Notes: generated by a model from the sequence alone, not told the origin. Numbered from the stretch's first letter, positions 34,592 to 44,339 are shown. The stretch: DNA of 64,000 nt from Akkermansiaceae bacterium (GCA_903908495.1 CAIVSK010000002.1:1-64000), one strand, 5' to 3'. Numbers and translations: made by a program.

Positions 34592-37500
34592 TCATGGCAA
34601 CGGCACGCGCAGGGAGACGACGGTGCCGAGCTGGGTGCTGGCGATATCCACCGAGCCGCCGGACGCCTCCATGCGGCGTTGCAGGTTGACCAGCCCGTTG
34701 CGACCCTCGAGGGCGCTGACCGGGATGAAGCCGCTGCCGTTGTCGGCGACGGACACCTGCAGCGCAGCCTGCTCGATGCGGATCGAGAGGGTGCATTCGG
34801 TGGCTTTGGAATGCTTGAGGACGTTGTGGACGGCCTCATTGACGGCCATGAGCAAGTTGTGGCGCAATTCCGAGTCCAGCGGGGTGTTGGGCAAATCGTC
34901 GGCGACGTCCAGGCGGCAGCGGATGCCAGCGGTCACAAGGCTTTCCTGGGCCCGCGAGCAGAGGTAATTGGCGGTGGACGTCAACGAGTCATTGGCCGGG
35001 TTGACCGCCCAGACGATCTCGTCGAGCGCCTTGGTCATGCGTTGGGCGCGTTCGACCATGCCCTCGATGCGCTGGCGCACGGTCGGATCGCTTACCGCAT
35101 TGGCAGTGAGGGTGCCGAGAAAGTTGATCTCGGTGAGACTGGCACCGAGGTCGTCGTGGAGGTCGCGGGCGATGCGGGTGCGTTCCTTGTCGACGCGCAA
35201 TTCGTTCATAACGACGGCCATGCGGCGGTGCAAACGGCGCAGTGAGCCGACCCTGATGAGCAGGCCGATGGCCGAAAGCACAACGATCGAGACGGTCACG
35301 CGGAAGCCGAGGGTCTGCCAGATGAACGGCTCGACGACGACGGTGACGCGGGCGGGACTGGGGTTCCAGGTGCCGTCGGAGCTGGCGCCGATCACCTCAA
35401 ACTTATAGGTACCGGGCAGCAGCGAGGCGTAACTGGCGACCCGGGTTCCTTCCACCTCCTGCCATTCCTTTTCCACGCCGGTCATGCGGTATTGAAAGCG
35501 GCCGTGTTCGGGCGCGATGAAATTGGGCGAAGTGAAACGGATTTGGAGGGTGCCGGCCCCCGGTGCCAGCACGATGGAGTCACGCGCCTGCCGGCCTTCG
35601 AACGTCCAGATGGGGCCCTTGTCGGCGGCGGCGCTTTCGATGCGAACAAAGGGCGGGGCGCTGGATTTGGAAAACCGCCGGGGATCGACGCGGATGGCAC
35701 CGGAGGCCAGCGAGAACCACAGCGAGCCATCCGCGGCGCGCTGCGCGAGGTTGCCGTGTTCGCCGCTGAACTGCGGGGTGGGCAGTCCGTCCTCGCGGCT
35801 GAAACGCATGCTTTCCACCGGCAAGGCATGACCGTCCTGGCCGTAGGCATCCAACTCGGCGCACGCCACCCGTTGCAGGCCGCGGTCTGAACCGAGCCAC
35901 AGGTGCCCGCTGTCGTCCTCGAGGATCTGGCAAATGGTGTCGCTCACGATGCCGTCGCGCTGGCTCCATTGCGCCAGGTGCTGGTTATGGATGCGGGCCA
36001 GGCCCTGGCCGAGGGTGCCGATCCAGAGGTCGCCGTCGGGGGATTCGTGCAACACCGCGGCGAGCAGGCCGGGGGAGCCAAGCTTGGTCCGCATATCGCT
36101 CCAGACACCGTTTTCCAGCAACCAAAGTCCGGAACTGCCGGTAGCAACCCAAACCCTGTCCTGGCGATCCACCAGCATGTGATAGACCGCACTTTCGTCG
36201 CCGGGGGTCAGGCGGGGAAATGCTGGATCGATTTGCCCGTCCATCCACTTGCACACCCCGGAATTATGCGTGCCGATGAGCAGGCCGCCATCACGGGTGG
36301 TGGCAAGCGCGGAGATGGAATTGTTAATAAACTCACTGCCCAGCGGGATGTGCTCCACCTGCTGCCGGCGGATGTGGAACAGCCCGTCGCGGTGGGTGCC
36401 CACCCACAGGCTGGCGTCGGGCGACTCACACAACGACCAGATCAGGCCGTTATCGGGCAGGCCCAGATTGCGGAATTGGGCGGCGAACTTGCCGTCCTGT
36501 TTGATGAAAATACCGCCGCCGTCGGTGCCGGCAAACACGCGACCGCCGCGGCCGACCACCAAGGCGGAGGTGATGGTGCTGCCGAGGCCCTCGCCGGTGG
36601 AGTAGGTGTCGAACAAGCGCCGGCGCAGGAGGTTGATGCCGCCGCCATTGGTGCCGGCCAGGATCATGCCATCGGGATCGATCATGACGCTGCGCACGTC
36701 ATTGAGGGAGAGGCCGGTGGCGGCGTCGACAGTGCCGGTTTCCGTGTCGCTGATGAAAATGAGGCCGTGGTTGCGGGTGGCCAGCCACAGGGTGTGGTCG
36801 GGGGCGACGGCGCAGGCGAGGTAGGCGTGTTGGTCGCCGCCGGGGATGCGGCGATTGAGGTCTTCCCAGTCGCTGTCCTGGCGGCGCAGCAGCAGGTCGG
36901 TGCCGCAGACGATCACGCGGCCGTCGTTGTCTCGAGCCAGGTCGCGCAAGTCCTTGTCGCTCCATGGGCCGGGAATGTCTTGCACTTCGTCGGGATGCTC
37001 CGCCGTCCAGCGGCAAAGGTTGTTTTGGGTGAGGATCCACATGCCGCTGGTGCCGTCGCTGAGGAACGAGCGCACGTCGGGGGTCGGGTTGCCTAGATTG
37101 ATGCGGGCAAATCCGCCCCCGCTCCAGCGCCAGCATCCATTGTAGGTACCGACCCAAATCGCGCCGTCGGTCCCCTCCCCCAGCGAGAACACCGGTGCCG
37201 CCGGCAGCCCCGCTGGAATGATCCAAGCACCATTTTCGCGATAGGCGACACCTCGCCGGGTGCCGGCCCAGATCCGGTTGTGGCGATCCACATGAAGGCA
37301 GAAAATATACGTGTCAGGCAGCCCGTCCGCCGAATAAAACGTCTCAAAACGCAGTCCGTCGAAGCGCGCCACGCCCGCGCCGGTGGCGATCCACAGGAAA
37401 CCGTCGCGATCCTTGGCGATGCGCGACACCGAATTACTCGGCATGCCGTCGCTGGTTTGCCAGCAGCGACTGAGGTACACCCGCGCCTCATCGGCGCGGC

Positions 37501-37633
37501 CGCGAGGCGGCAGCATCGCCGCACCGAGCATGAGAACGGCGAAGATGGCGGCAAACGCCGAATGGCACAAGCGGGCTGAACGGAACATGGCACGCACGGA
37601 TGAATATACCCGGCTGAAACCGAGTTCACTCAT
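34592..37633 (-). CDS. beta-propeller sensor histidine kinase (HisKA_3)
   Basis: This protein of about 1013 residues has a signal or membrane segment near the N-terminus and two beta-propeller lobes built from two-component-regulator propeller repeats (for example DRDGFLWIATGAGVARFDG). A Y_Y_Y domain (GTYKFEVIGASSDG region) and a membrane helix come next, then a HisKA_3 domain (H in RIARDLHDDLG) and an HATPase_c domain (NEAVHNVLKHS, VADNGSGF). Kinases of this design often sense oligosaccharides in the periplasm. ATG 37588 is an alternative start; neither has a clear ribosome binding site. It heads the - strand array. Confidence 0.92.
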   Translation of the reverse strand: MSELGFSRVYSSVRAMFRSARLCHSAFAAIFAVLMLGAAMLPPRGRADEARVYLSRCWQTSDGMPSNSVSRIAKDRDGFLWIATGAGVARFDGLRFETFYSADGLPDTYIFCLHVDRHNRIWAGTRRGVAYRENGAWIIPAGLPAAPVFSLGEGTDGAIWVGTYNGCWRWSGGGFARINLGNPTPDVRSFLSDGTSGMWILTQNNLCRWTAEHPDEVQDIPGPWSDKDLRDLARDNDGRVIVCGTDLLLRRQDSDWEDLNRRIPGGDQHAYLACAVAPDHTLWLATRNHGLIFISDTETGTVDAATGLSLNDVRSVMIDPDGMILAGTNGGGINLLRRRLFDTYSTGEGLGSTITSALVVGRGGRVFAGTDGGGIFIKQDGKFAAQFRNLGLPDNGLIWSLCESPDASLWVGTHRDGLFHIRRQQVEHIPLGSEFINNSISALATTRDGGLLIGTHNSGVCKWMDGQIDPAFPRLTPGDESAVYHMLVDRQDRVWVATGSSGLWLLENGVWSDMRTKLGSPGLLAAVLHESPDGDLWIGTLGQGLARIHNQHLAQWSQRDGIVSDTICQILEDDSGHLWLGSDRGLQRVACAELDAYGQDGHALPVESMRFSREDGLPTPQFSGEHGNLAQRAADGSLWFSLASGAIRVDPRRFSKSSAPPFVRIESAAADKGPIWTFEGRQARDSIVLAPGAGTLQIRFTSPNFIAPEHGRFQYRMTGVEKEWQEVEGTRVASYASLLPGTYKFEVIGASSDGTWNPSPARVTVVVEPFIWQTLGFRVTVSIVVLSAIGLLIRVGSLRRLHRRMAVVMNELRVDKERTRIARDLHDDLGASLTEINFLGTLTANAVSDPTVRQRIEGMVERAQRMTKALDEIVWAVNPANDSLTSTANYLCSRAQESLVTAGIRCRLDVADDLPNTPLDSELRHNLLMAVNEAVHNVLKHSKATECTLSIRIEQAALQVSVADNGSGFIPVSALEGRNGLVNLQRRMEASGGSVDIASTQLGTVVSLRVPLP

Positions 37634-37789
37634 GGATGCTTTAAAAATATCCAAGGCGGGTGAAATCCTTTTTCCCTGAACCACTCTTGCATGGCGGGCG
37701 CGACGTTCAGAACACCTGACCTCGACCGGGCTTTGGCCGTGTTTGAGGTGATGAGATGGCTCTGATCTATCAAGTCACAGGCTCACCCA

Positions 37790-37882
37790 ATTGGTGAATG
37801 TCAGCAAATTCATAACTCTTTCTTCATCCGTGGATTCCTGAAATCCGTGGTTTCTATTTTCCGATCCAGGTCAAAATCTTTG
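37790..37882. repeat. AT-rich dispersed repeat, copy A
   Basis: This stretch shares the word GGCTCACCC (37790-37798) and the 15-mer ATTCATAACTCTTTC (37808-37822) with 47858-47900. A similar ATCCGTGG/ATCTGTGG-type tail follows in both. It lies in the spacer upstream of the sensor kinase gene; no gene is seen between 37634 and 38024. Confidence 0.7.
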
Positions 37883-37952
37883 ACTTCACGGTCCTTAGCC
37901 GCTTTGGCTCTCGCACGAGCTCAGGTGTTCTGACGTTGCGCCACCCAGTCTC

Positions 37953-37976
37953 CTTTGCGGCTTTGCGGCTTTGCGC
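37953..37976. repeat. three 8-bp repeats CTTTGCGG/CTTTGCGC
   Basis: Three consecutive 8-bp units lie in the kinase-typA spacer. Words of this sort are widespread intergenic repeats in environmental bacteria. Confidence 0.75.
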
Positions 37977-38024
37977 CAATTCTGCAAGTTGCTCGAGAGC
38001 GTCATTCACTTGCGGTGGCCGGGC

Positions 38025-38050
38025 AGGCCGCACAGGGGACTGTGCGGCCT
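38025..38050 (-). terminator. hairpin after typA
   Basis: A perfect 10-bp inverted repeat (AGGCCGCACA / TGTGCGGCCT) with a 6-base loop lies 19 bp downstream of the typA stop. No U-rich tract follows on the - strand, so it may be an imperfect terminator or an mRNA-stabilising hairpin. Confidence 0.4.
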
Positions 38051-38068
38051 TTCAACATCAGTCTCGCC

Positions 38069-39919
38069 TCAACCGCGGTTGCTGCGGTCTTCGGCGGCTT
38101 GGGAGGTGCCTTTGGCGGCGCGCTTGCGGGCGTTGGCGTCCAGCACCCGCTTGCGCAGCCGGATGTTCTTCGGCGTGGCTTCCACCAATTCGTCCGCATC
38201 AATGTATTCGATCGCCCGCTCCAGCGAAAACCGGATCGGCGGGGTGAGCTTGGACGTTTTGTCCTTGCCCGACGAGCGCATGTTATCGAGGTGCTTTTCC
38301 TTGACCGGATTGACCGGCAAATCCCCGACGCGCGGGTTCTCGCCGACGAGCATGCCGGCATAGACGGCATCGCCCGGTGCCACAAACAGCGCGCCGCGAT
38401 CTTCCAGCGTTTGCAGCGAGTAGGGAGTGGCAGTCCCCGAGTCCATCGATACCAGCGTACCTGTGGTGCGGTTGGTGATCTCGCCCGCATGTTCGCCGTA
38501 GTGCTTGAACAAATGGCTCATGATCCCGTGTCCTGAGGTCAGGTTGACCAGCTCGGTCTCAAAGCCGATCAAGCCACGGGTCGGAATCACCGCCACAATG
38601 AAGGTGCGCCCGCTCGGCTCGGTATCCATGTGCTCCATCTGGCCCTTGCGGTTGGCCAGAATCTTGAGAATGCCCTGGGTGTAGTCGCCGGGTGCCTCGA
38701 TGTAGAGGGTTTCGAAGGGTTCCAACAACTTACCCGCCTCATCGCGGCGGTAAATCACCATCGGCCGCGAGACGCACACCTCAAATCCCTCGCGGCGCAT
38801 TTGTTCCACCAGCACGGCAATCTGCATCGCCCCGCGCGCCGACACATTGAAAATGCCCGATTGGTCGGTATCTTCCACTTGGATCGAGATATTGGTCTTC
38901 AACTCGCGCATCAGACGCTCACGGATGGCGCGCGACGTCACGTGCTTGCCCTCGCGGCCGGCCAGCGGACCGTCGTTGATCGAGAACTGCATCTGCACCG
39001 TGGGCGGGTCAATTGCCACGAACGGCAGCGGATCCATGTCCGGCGAGGCGGACAGGGTCTCGCCGATGTCGATGCTTTCAATGCCGGCGGCGATGCCGAC
39101 GATGCCGCCAGCGCCGCAACCTTCGGAGTCGGTGGTGGCCAGGCCGGAGTAGGTGAAGGTTTTCATCACCTTCGACTGTTGCTTGGTGCCGTCCTTGCGC
39201 AGCAGCCAAATGGTGTCGCCTTTCTTGACGTCGCCACCGAGGACCTTGCCGATGGCCACGCGACCGACGTAATCGTCCCATTCGATGTTGGAAACGAGCA
39301 TGGAGAATGGCGCGGCGGGATCAGCCTTGGGCGCGGGAATGCTTTCAATGATCTTTTTCAGCAGCGGGATGCAGTCGGTGCGCTCATCCTCCGGATGGTC
39401 CATGAAATAGCCGTCGCGGGCCGAGCCATACACGAACGGGGCGTTGAATTGGTCCTCATTGGCGTCCAGATCGAGAAACAACTCGAGCACCTGGTCGTGC
39501 ACCTTGAGCGGCTCCGCCAGCGGGCGGTCAATCTTGTTGATCACCACGATGGGTTTGAGGCCTTCCTCCATCGCCTTGCGCAGCACGAAGCGCGTCTGCG
39601 CCTGTGGGCCGCCGAAGGCATCCACCACGAGCAACACGCCATCAACCATTTTCATCACGCGCTCGACCTCGGCCCCGAAGTCGGCATGGCCCGGGGTATC
39701 GACGATATTGATGGTGTATCCTTGCCAGTGAACGGATGTGTTCTTGGCCTTGATGGTGATGCCTTTTTCCCGCTCGAGGTCCATCGAGTCCATGGCGCGC
39801 TCGGTGACGGCTTGGTTTTCACGGTAGGTGCCGCCAGCTTGCAAGAGTTGGTCAACGAGAGTGGTCTTCCCATGGTCAACATGGGCGATAATGGCGAGAT
39901 TTCTGATTTTCAGGGACAT
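38069..39919 (-). CDS. typA: translational GTPase TypA/BipA
   Basis: This 616-residue ribosome-associated GTPase of the elongation-factor family takes part in stress adaptation and 50S assembly. The P-loop AHVDHGKT is at 12-19, DTPGH at 74-78 and NKID near 131. EF-G-like domains II, III and V and the specific C-terminal domain follow. The start MSLKIRNLAII is the usual N-terminus of the family; the open frame further upstream is non-coding in character. It ends with a basic Lys/Arg tail. Confidence 0.96.
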   Translation of the reverse strand: MSLKIRNLAIIAHVDHGKTTLVDQLLQAGGTYRENQAVTERAMDSMDLEREKGITIKAKNTSVHWQGYTINIVDTPGHADFGAEVERVMKMVDGVLLVVDAFGGPQAQTRFVLRKAMEEGLKPIVVINKIDRPLAEPLKVHDQVLELFLDLDANEDQFNAPFVYGSARDGYFMDHPEDERTDCIPLLKKIIESIPAPKADPAAPFSMLVSNIEWDDYVGRVAIGKVLGGDVKKGDTIWLLRKDGTKQQSKVMKTFTYSGLATTDSEGCGAGGIVGIAAGIESIDIGETLSASPDMDPLPFVAIDPPTVQMQFSINDGPLAGREGKHVTSRAIRERLMRELKTNISIQVEDTDQSGIFNVSARGAMQIAVLVEQMRREGFEVCVSRPMVIYRRDEAGKLLEPFETLYIEAPGDYTQGILKILANRKGQMEHMDTEPSGRTFIVAVIPTRGLIGFETELVNLTSGHGIMSHLFKHYGEHAGEITNRTTGTLVSMDSGTATPYSLQTLEDRGALFVAPGDAVYAGMLVGENPRVGDLPVNPVKEKHLDNMRSSGKDKTSKLTPPIRFSLERAIEYIDADELVEATPKNIRLRKRVLDANARKRAAKGTSQAAEDRSNRG

Positions 39920-40093
39920 GCTGCGATGGGGGATGGAACCGGCGAGGTGTGCGGGGGACGGGTCTATGCACGCCTTTGCCGCAGGTTGCAAGACAGGATT
40001 CGGCAAATACCGAGAAATTCCGAGCCTAAATTTGCAAAATGAGCCGAATCCGGCCCAAATCATCGGTTTGATGGCCCCAGCCGGGGCCACGAC

Positions 40094-40282
40094 ATGAGAA
40101 GCGGCATCCAAGTGTCAGCCCACCCGGACCTCAATGGTCCGGTAGCTGTCCGGGCTCGCGCGGGCAATTCGGTGGGCGAGACCCAAGGTGACGACCAGAC
40201 TTTCACCACCGCCGGCTCGCCCATGGAGGTGTGGAAATTTGCCCATTTCGGCGCGGCCTGGACCAGCGTGGATATGTCCGAC
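40094..40282 (+). pseudogene. tail fragment of a surface protein (Fn3-like end)
   Basis: The frame reads like the end of a fibronectin-III-like domain (VRARAGNSVGETQGDDQTF) followed by a MEVWKFAHFG-type segment, which is common near the C-termini of large verrucomicrobial secreted proteins. It then runs directly into GH4-like sequence. No beginning or end of the original protein is present. It is interpreted as a fossil. Confidence 0.45.
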
Positions 40283-40646
40283 TTTCTCGCCACCCCGGCG
40301 CTGGTCGGCAGTGAGTACCGCTTGATGGCCCAGACCGACACGCGGCTGGATAAAATGCACGCGTTTGTCAGCCGCATGATCCGTGATAACGGCGTCGATG
40401 CAACGGTGATGTCCACCAACGACCGTCGTGAGGCGCGGCGCGGCGCGGATTATGTGGTGGTGATGTTGCAGGCCGGCGGAGTCGGGGAATTCCGTCAGGA
40501 TTACGAGATACCTGCCGCAATTTGCCGGCCCCTGCCTGCGTGCCGTGCCCGCCATCAGCGTGCCAGCGGACCTCCAACGCCAGGAGGTGCCACTCGACCC
40601 GGCGCTGGCCATTGCCAATCGCTTCGGCACCCTCGCCAACGCCTGA
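40283..40646 (+). pseudogene. GH4 alpha-galactosidase remnant with internal deletion
   Basis: Codons 40283-40503 match the N-terminal region of GH4 NAD-dependent glycosidases: FLATPALVGSEYRLM, then FVSRMIRDNGVDATV, DRREARRGADYVVVM and FRQDYEIP. The NAD-binding glycine-rich start is missing. At about 40504 the frame shifts. In the +1 frame a second coding-like stretch (YLPQFAGPCLRAVPAISVPA, ending in RFGTLANA) runs to the TGA at 40644-40646 and fits a GH4-type C-terminus. Most of the central catalytic part is therefore deleted. Confidence 0.55.
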
Positions 40647-40666
40647 TGCCTTCTCCGCCGCCTTAA

Positions 40667-43525
40667 TCAAGGTGGGGAAATCTGGTGGATGGTGCCGTGA
40701 ATCGAGCGCTCGACGGCGGTCCCGTCGGGCGAGCGCAGCTTCACGATGAGTTCGTAACATTGCGTGGTGACGAGCGTCGGAATGTTCACCGTGAGCGTGC
40801 GGCCATCCTGGCTGAGGCTCGCCCCGGTGATCGCCAGCGGATGTTCATCGATGTGATTGGAGCCGTAGTCCGCGCTGCGTTTGAGCGACCAGATTCTGAA
40901 GGCGCAGGCCGCCGGGCTGACGCTGGCCGGATCCAGCGCATCACTGAAAGTCACCTGCATGGCCCCTTGCACCGGGTGCATGGAGAGCGGGACATGGGCC
41001 GCCTGGGCACCCCGGCGGATCCGATAGAAACCACCGGGTGTGGTGGCATTGCCTGCCCAGGCGAACATGCCGCAGGTATAGAGCGCGCCATCGGCGGCGA
41101 AGCGGCCGCGCATGATGCCGGTGGCAAAGGCGGGCATCGGCAGTTCGCACACCGCGCCCTGCCAGATGCCGCCGGCCTGTTCGTGGGGCACGATGAAGGC
41201 GCGGCCGGTGCCGTAGCTGAGGTTGAGGAGCGAGCCGCCGAGCGTGCCCCAGGCGTTTTCAGGCACCCACAGCAATTCCGCCGGGCTGCGATCCTTGTTA
41301 TTGGTGATCCACACCATCGGCTGCTCCATGGCCGAATCCGAGGGATCGGTCACGTCGGTGTAGCCGGTCATGTTGCCATAAAAGCCGCCGGGTTTGACCC
41401 GGTTGATCCGGTTTTTTGGTGTCCAGAACCCTTCCTGATCGGTGACAAAATACGTGCCGTCGTCGTTGAGGCAGACGCCGTTGGCGGCACGAAAACCCGT
41501 GGCCAGAATGTCGGTGTGCGTGCCATCGGCGCTGACCCGCAGCAACGTGCCGTGATGCGGCACCAGTGCCGGCAGCGCGTGGCGGGCGCTCTTCGCATAG
41601 TAGAAATTGCCTGCCGCGTCCGTCTGCAACCCCATCGCAAACTCATGAAAATGCTCGGTGACTTGATGGTCGTTGTTGAAGCACTCGATGAAGTCAATTT
41701 CCCCGTCGCCGTTGAGGTCGTGCAAGCAGGCGAGTTGGTCGCGACAAGTGATGAACAGGTCCTTGCCACGGAACTTCACGCCTAACGGTTGGAACAGGCC
41801 GCTGGCGATGCGCCGCCAGCGCAGGGTGGCCGGGGCCGGATCCATCACGCCCTCGACGCGCCACACGTCGCCATTCCACATGGCCACCACAGCGGCCTTG
41901 CCATCGGGGGTGAAATCAAATCCGCCGGGGCGCATCCAGCTTTGCCACGGGTTGTCCAGCGGCAGCGGGAAGGTGTCGGCGATGAACGAGGCGGCGGGGT
42001 TGCCGGCCTCGGACGTGGTGGTGAGTTCCAGCGGCCAGCGGCTGGGACCTCCGGCTGTCATCGGTTCGAGGGCCAGCGGCTTGCTGTCTGCTTTGGCCAA
42101 GGACGCGAGCGCCGCCGGGGCACTGCGCGAAATGAAAATGCGCGTCCGGGCCGCGCCGGGCAGCTCGGCCAGCCAGAAGCCGCCGTCCTTGCGCAGGGTG
42201 CCGTCGCCTGTCAGGACGACGTTGAGTGAATCCGGAGCCACCCGCAGCCGCAGCGGTTGGGTGGCGGCTGCAATGTTGAACGTCCTGATGAACACGGGAG
42301 TGGCATCGTTTTCCACCCAGCTGGGCGATTCGAGCACACTTGTGCCGCAGATGGTCGAGGCCATCACCGCCTGGTCGCCGTGCAGGTACAATCCGTCGTA
42401 GCGTGCCCACTCGCGGGGCAGCGGCCCGTACGGCAGATGGTCGCGTCCCAGCAATCGGGCGTCGTCCCAACTGCCATCCGGCGACGCCCAGCCGGGCCCG
42501 ACCGGGTTGACCACGTGCTTGTCGCCGGTGAGACTCACGTGAGAACCGTGGCCGCCATCGAAGGCGATGTTGTGCCAATCGATGAAGCTGCCGGTGGTGG
42601 CGGCGGCCAGGCGCATCGTGTCGTGGTCATACACCATCCAGGCGCGGCCTTTGCTAACGCCTCCCGGGCCCTCGTCGAGGCGGATGGCGATGCCTTTTTG
42701 GGCGATGTTGCCCGGGGCCACCTGGTAGGTCCAAAACAGGGCCGGGCCGAGATCCATGCGCAGGTACGGGGGCTGGTCGCGATCGAGCTTCTCGGCCTCT
42801 CCGTGTGCCAGCGCCTTGGGCAGTGAGGCAAGGTATGGTGGGGTGATCTGGAACAATTGCCCGGGGTTGTGCGGACGCAGAAACGTCTCGCGAATGTAGT
42901 GGATGACCGCATATTTTTGCGCCGTGGTGAATTGCGGCTGTGCCATCATCTGGCCATAACCCTGGGTCAGCGTGCGATACATCGAGTACGGATCCGAGCC
43001 GTTCTTGAACTGGCCCTCCGCAAAGCGCAGGGCGGTGGGCAGCGTGCCCGGCTTGTCCGTGGTGCCGTGGCAAGCCACGCACAGCGAGTCATAGATTTGG
43101 CCCCCCTCGGCGAGCGCTTGCGGGTTCCATCCGGCCACGATTGCGCCGTGATCACTCCGCTCCAGTTCCTGCACCCAGGCGCTTTCCACCTTCGCTCCCC
43201 CCACCGCTTCCACCACCGGCCGGCTGAGGGGTTTGACCCCTTTGAGCTCCTCGGGACCGCGCAGCAACTTGCCGCCGGACCACACACGCAGCACCGCCTC
43301 GCCCTGGGCCGCTTGCTCCACCGCGATATCGTGCGAGCTACCCTCCGGCAATTCCATCTGCGGGCCGTCGGGCCAGTGCAGGCTGGCGCGGGTGGCCGTA
43401 GAAAACTCGACGTGCAGGCGGTAGTTTGCCGGCCACTTCGCGGCGTTCAGCGGCACGGCATCACGCGGCACCGCCGTAACTACAGGGGCCAAAAGAAACA
43501 TCACGAGGGCGGCAATGGTTTTCAT
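40667..43525 (-). CDS. secreted c-type cytochrome protein (DUF6797-like)
   Basis: This protein of about 952 residues has a signal peptide (1-18). A haem c site C149-V-A-C152-H153 lies in an N-terminal cytochrome domain of about 100 residues. A long part follows that resembles the verrucomicrobial and planctomycetal DUF6797/soluble-dehydrogenase-like beta-propellers (phrases GGFDFTPDGKAAVVAMWNGD, LFITCRDQLACLHDLNGDG, GNMTGYTDVTDPSD). Such proteins are thought to be periplasmic oxidoreductases of sugars or organic substrates passing electrons to the fused haem. The start 43525 begins the signal peptide directly. Substrate unknown. Confidence 0.82.
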   Translation of the reverse strand: MKTIAALVMFLLAPVVTAVPRDAVPLNAAKWPANYRLHVEFSTATRASLHWPDGPQMELPEGSSHDIAVEQAAQGEAVLRVWSGGKLLRGPEELKGVKPLSRPVVEAVGGAKVESAWVQELERSDHGAIVAGWNPQALAEGGQIYDSLCVACHGTTDKPGTLPTALRFAEGQFKNGSDPYSMYRTLTQGYGQMMAQPQFTTAQKYAVIHYIRETFLRPHNPGQLFQITPPYLASLPKALAHGEAEKLDRDQPPYLRMDLGPALFWTYQVAPGNIAQKGIAIRLDEGPGGVSKGRAWMVYDHDTMRLAAATTGSFIDWHNIAFDGGHGSHVSLTGDKHVVNPVGPGWASPDGSWDDARLLGRDHLPYGPLPREWARYDGLYLHGDQAVMASTICGTSVLESPSWVENDATPVFIRTFNIAAATQPLRLRVAPDSLNVVLTGDGTLRKDGGFWLAELPGAARTRIFISRSAPAALASLAKADSKPLALEPMTAGGPSRWPLELTTTSEAGNPAASFIADTFPLPLDNPWQSWMRPGGFDFTPDGKAAVVAMWNGDVWRVEGVMDPAPATLRWRRIASGLFQPLGVKFRGKDLFITCRDQLACLHDLNGDGEIDFIECFNNDHQVTEHFHEFAMGLQTDAAGNFYYAKSARHALPALVPHHGTLLRVSADGTHTDILATGFRAANGVCLNDDGTYFVTDQEGFWTPKNRINRVKPGGFYGNMTGYTDVTDPSDSAMEQPMVWITNNKDRSPAELLWVPENAWGTLGGSLLNLSYGTGRAFIVPHEQAGGIWQGAVCELPMPAFATGIMRGRFAADGALYTCGMFAWAGNATTPGGFYRIRRGAQAAHVPLSMHPVQGAMQVTFSDALDPASVSPAACAFRIWSLKRSADYGSNHIDEHPLAITGASLSQDGRTLTVNIPTLVTTQCYELIVKLRSPDGTAVERSIHGTIHQISPP

Positions 43526-43636
43526 AGTGAGCAAAAAGGGGCGGCCGTCTGAAGTGGACCCCACCAGTCCGGCTCCACTAATCCACTAATATTGTAAAGT
43601 CAACTTGACATGGCAGAATGATAGACAAACTCGCCC

Positions 43637-43870
43637 ATCAGGACATCGGCCAAATGGACAACCGACGGCACGCTGCGACTGCTGGCTCTGACGATCCCGG
43701 CCTATCTGCCGGAAATCGACGGGGTTTTCCTCATTGAGGAACCGGAGAATGGCATTCACCCGCGGGCCATCGGGACGGTGCTGCAATCGTCATCCTCGAT
43801 TTACGATGGCCAGGTGCTGTTGGCGACTCACAGCCCGGTCGCCCTGAACATGCTGGATCCGAAGGAGGTG
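43637..43870 (+). pseudogene. fragment of an AAA_21-type ATPase (defence-like)
   Basis: In frame with 43655 the sequence reads WTTDGTLRLLALTIPAYLPE. The Walker B block VFLIEEPENGIHP and the H-loop VLLATHSPVALNML follow. This is the C-terminal half of the nucleotide-binding domain of overcoming-lysogenisation/RecF-like ATPases found in several defence systems. The Walker A part is missing and homology stops abruptly near 43870. It is a fossil only. Confidence 0.65.
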
Positions 43871-44041
43871 GTAAATCGTGGCGCGGGTTTCCCCATGGCG
43901 ATCCACCCAGCCCACCTCGCGCAGGCGGTTCAACCGGTTCAAGGCGGTCCGCGGGGTGAAGGCCGCCTCGTATTCCAAGGCACCCAATTCCGCGCTGATG
44001 CGGAACGGCTCGAGCCATTTCTTCGGAATCGGGCGGTTCAT
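43863..44041 (-). pseudogene. truncated winged-helix/HTH protein
   Basis: The - strand frame starts with ATG 44041 and reads INRPIPKK-type N-terminus, WLEPFRISAELGALEYEAAF, TPRTALNRLNRLREVGWVDR, which looks like a winged helix. Sense stops where the AAA remnant begins on the other strand (about 43865). It is either a broken regulator or a small intact gene of 83 codons ending at 43790; the first is more likely. Confidence 0.4.
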
Positions 44042-44164
44042 GGCGAGAAAATGGCGCGATTGGGGGATTTTGTGGCGTGATGGTTCCGTAGAACCGAGAT
44101 TGTCGAGAGACGGCCACTCGGGAAACCCGATTGGAATGCCCTATTGGGGAATCAATTGGCAAGA

Positions 44165-44210
44165 GTGGCAAATAACGGCATATTTTGGCCTGAATGGACA
44201 AATTTGCCAC
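44165..44210. repeat. 9-bp inverted repeat GTGGCAAAT / ATTTGCCAC
   Basis: Perfect 9-bp arms are separated by 28 bp, in AT-rich DNA between the HTH remnant and the tRNA gene. It may be a former operator or a recombination site; nothing else supports either. Confidence 0.5.
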
Positions 44211-44264
44211 GAGCGTCAAAGTCTTGAAATTCGTCGGATACATCTGAATTCCAATGGTTTACGC

Positions 44265-44339
44265 TGGAGGCGGGGATGGGAATCGAACCCATTAATGGTG
44301 GTTTTGCAAACCACTGCCTTACCGGTTGGCTACCCCGCC
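44265..44339 (-). tRNA. tRNA-Cys(GCA)
   Basis: On the - strand the acceptor stem GGCGGGG pairs with CCCCGCC. The anticodon stem GTGGT/ACCAC carries the loop TTGCAAA with anticodon GCA. The T arm contains GGTTCGATTCC. The discriminator base is U, as expected for tRNA-Cys, and the 3' CCA is encoded (44265-44267). Confidence 0.96.

Noticed and set aside
37953-37976. Three CTTTGCGG units as a CRISPR-like array
   Set aside because: The units are 8 bp and directly joined, with no spacers and no cas genes.
38630-40042. Open + strand frame of 470 codons opposite typA
   Set aside because: typA is highly conserved on the other strand; the antisense translation is His/Gly/Asp-rich without any family.
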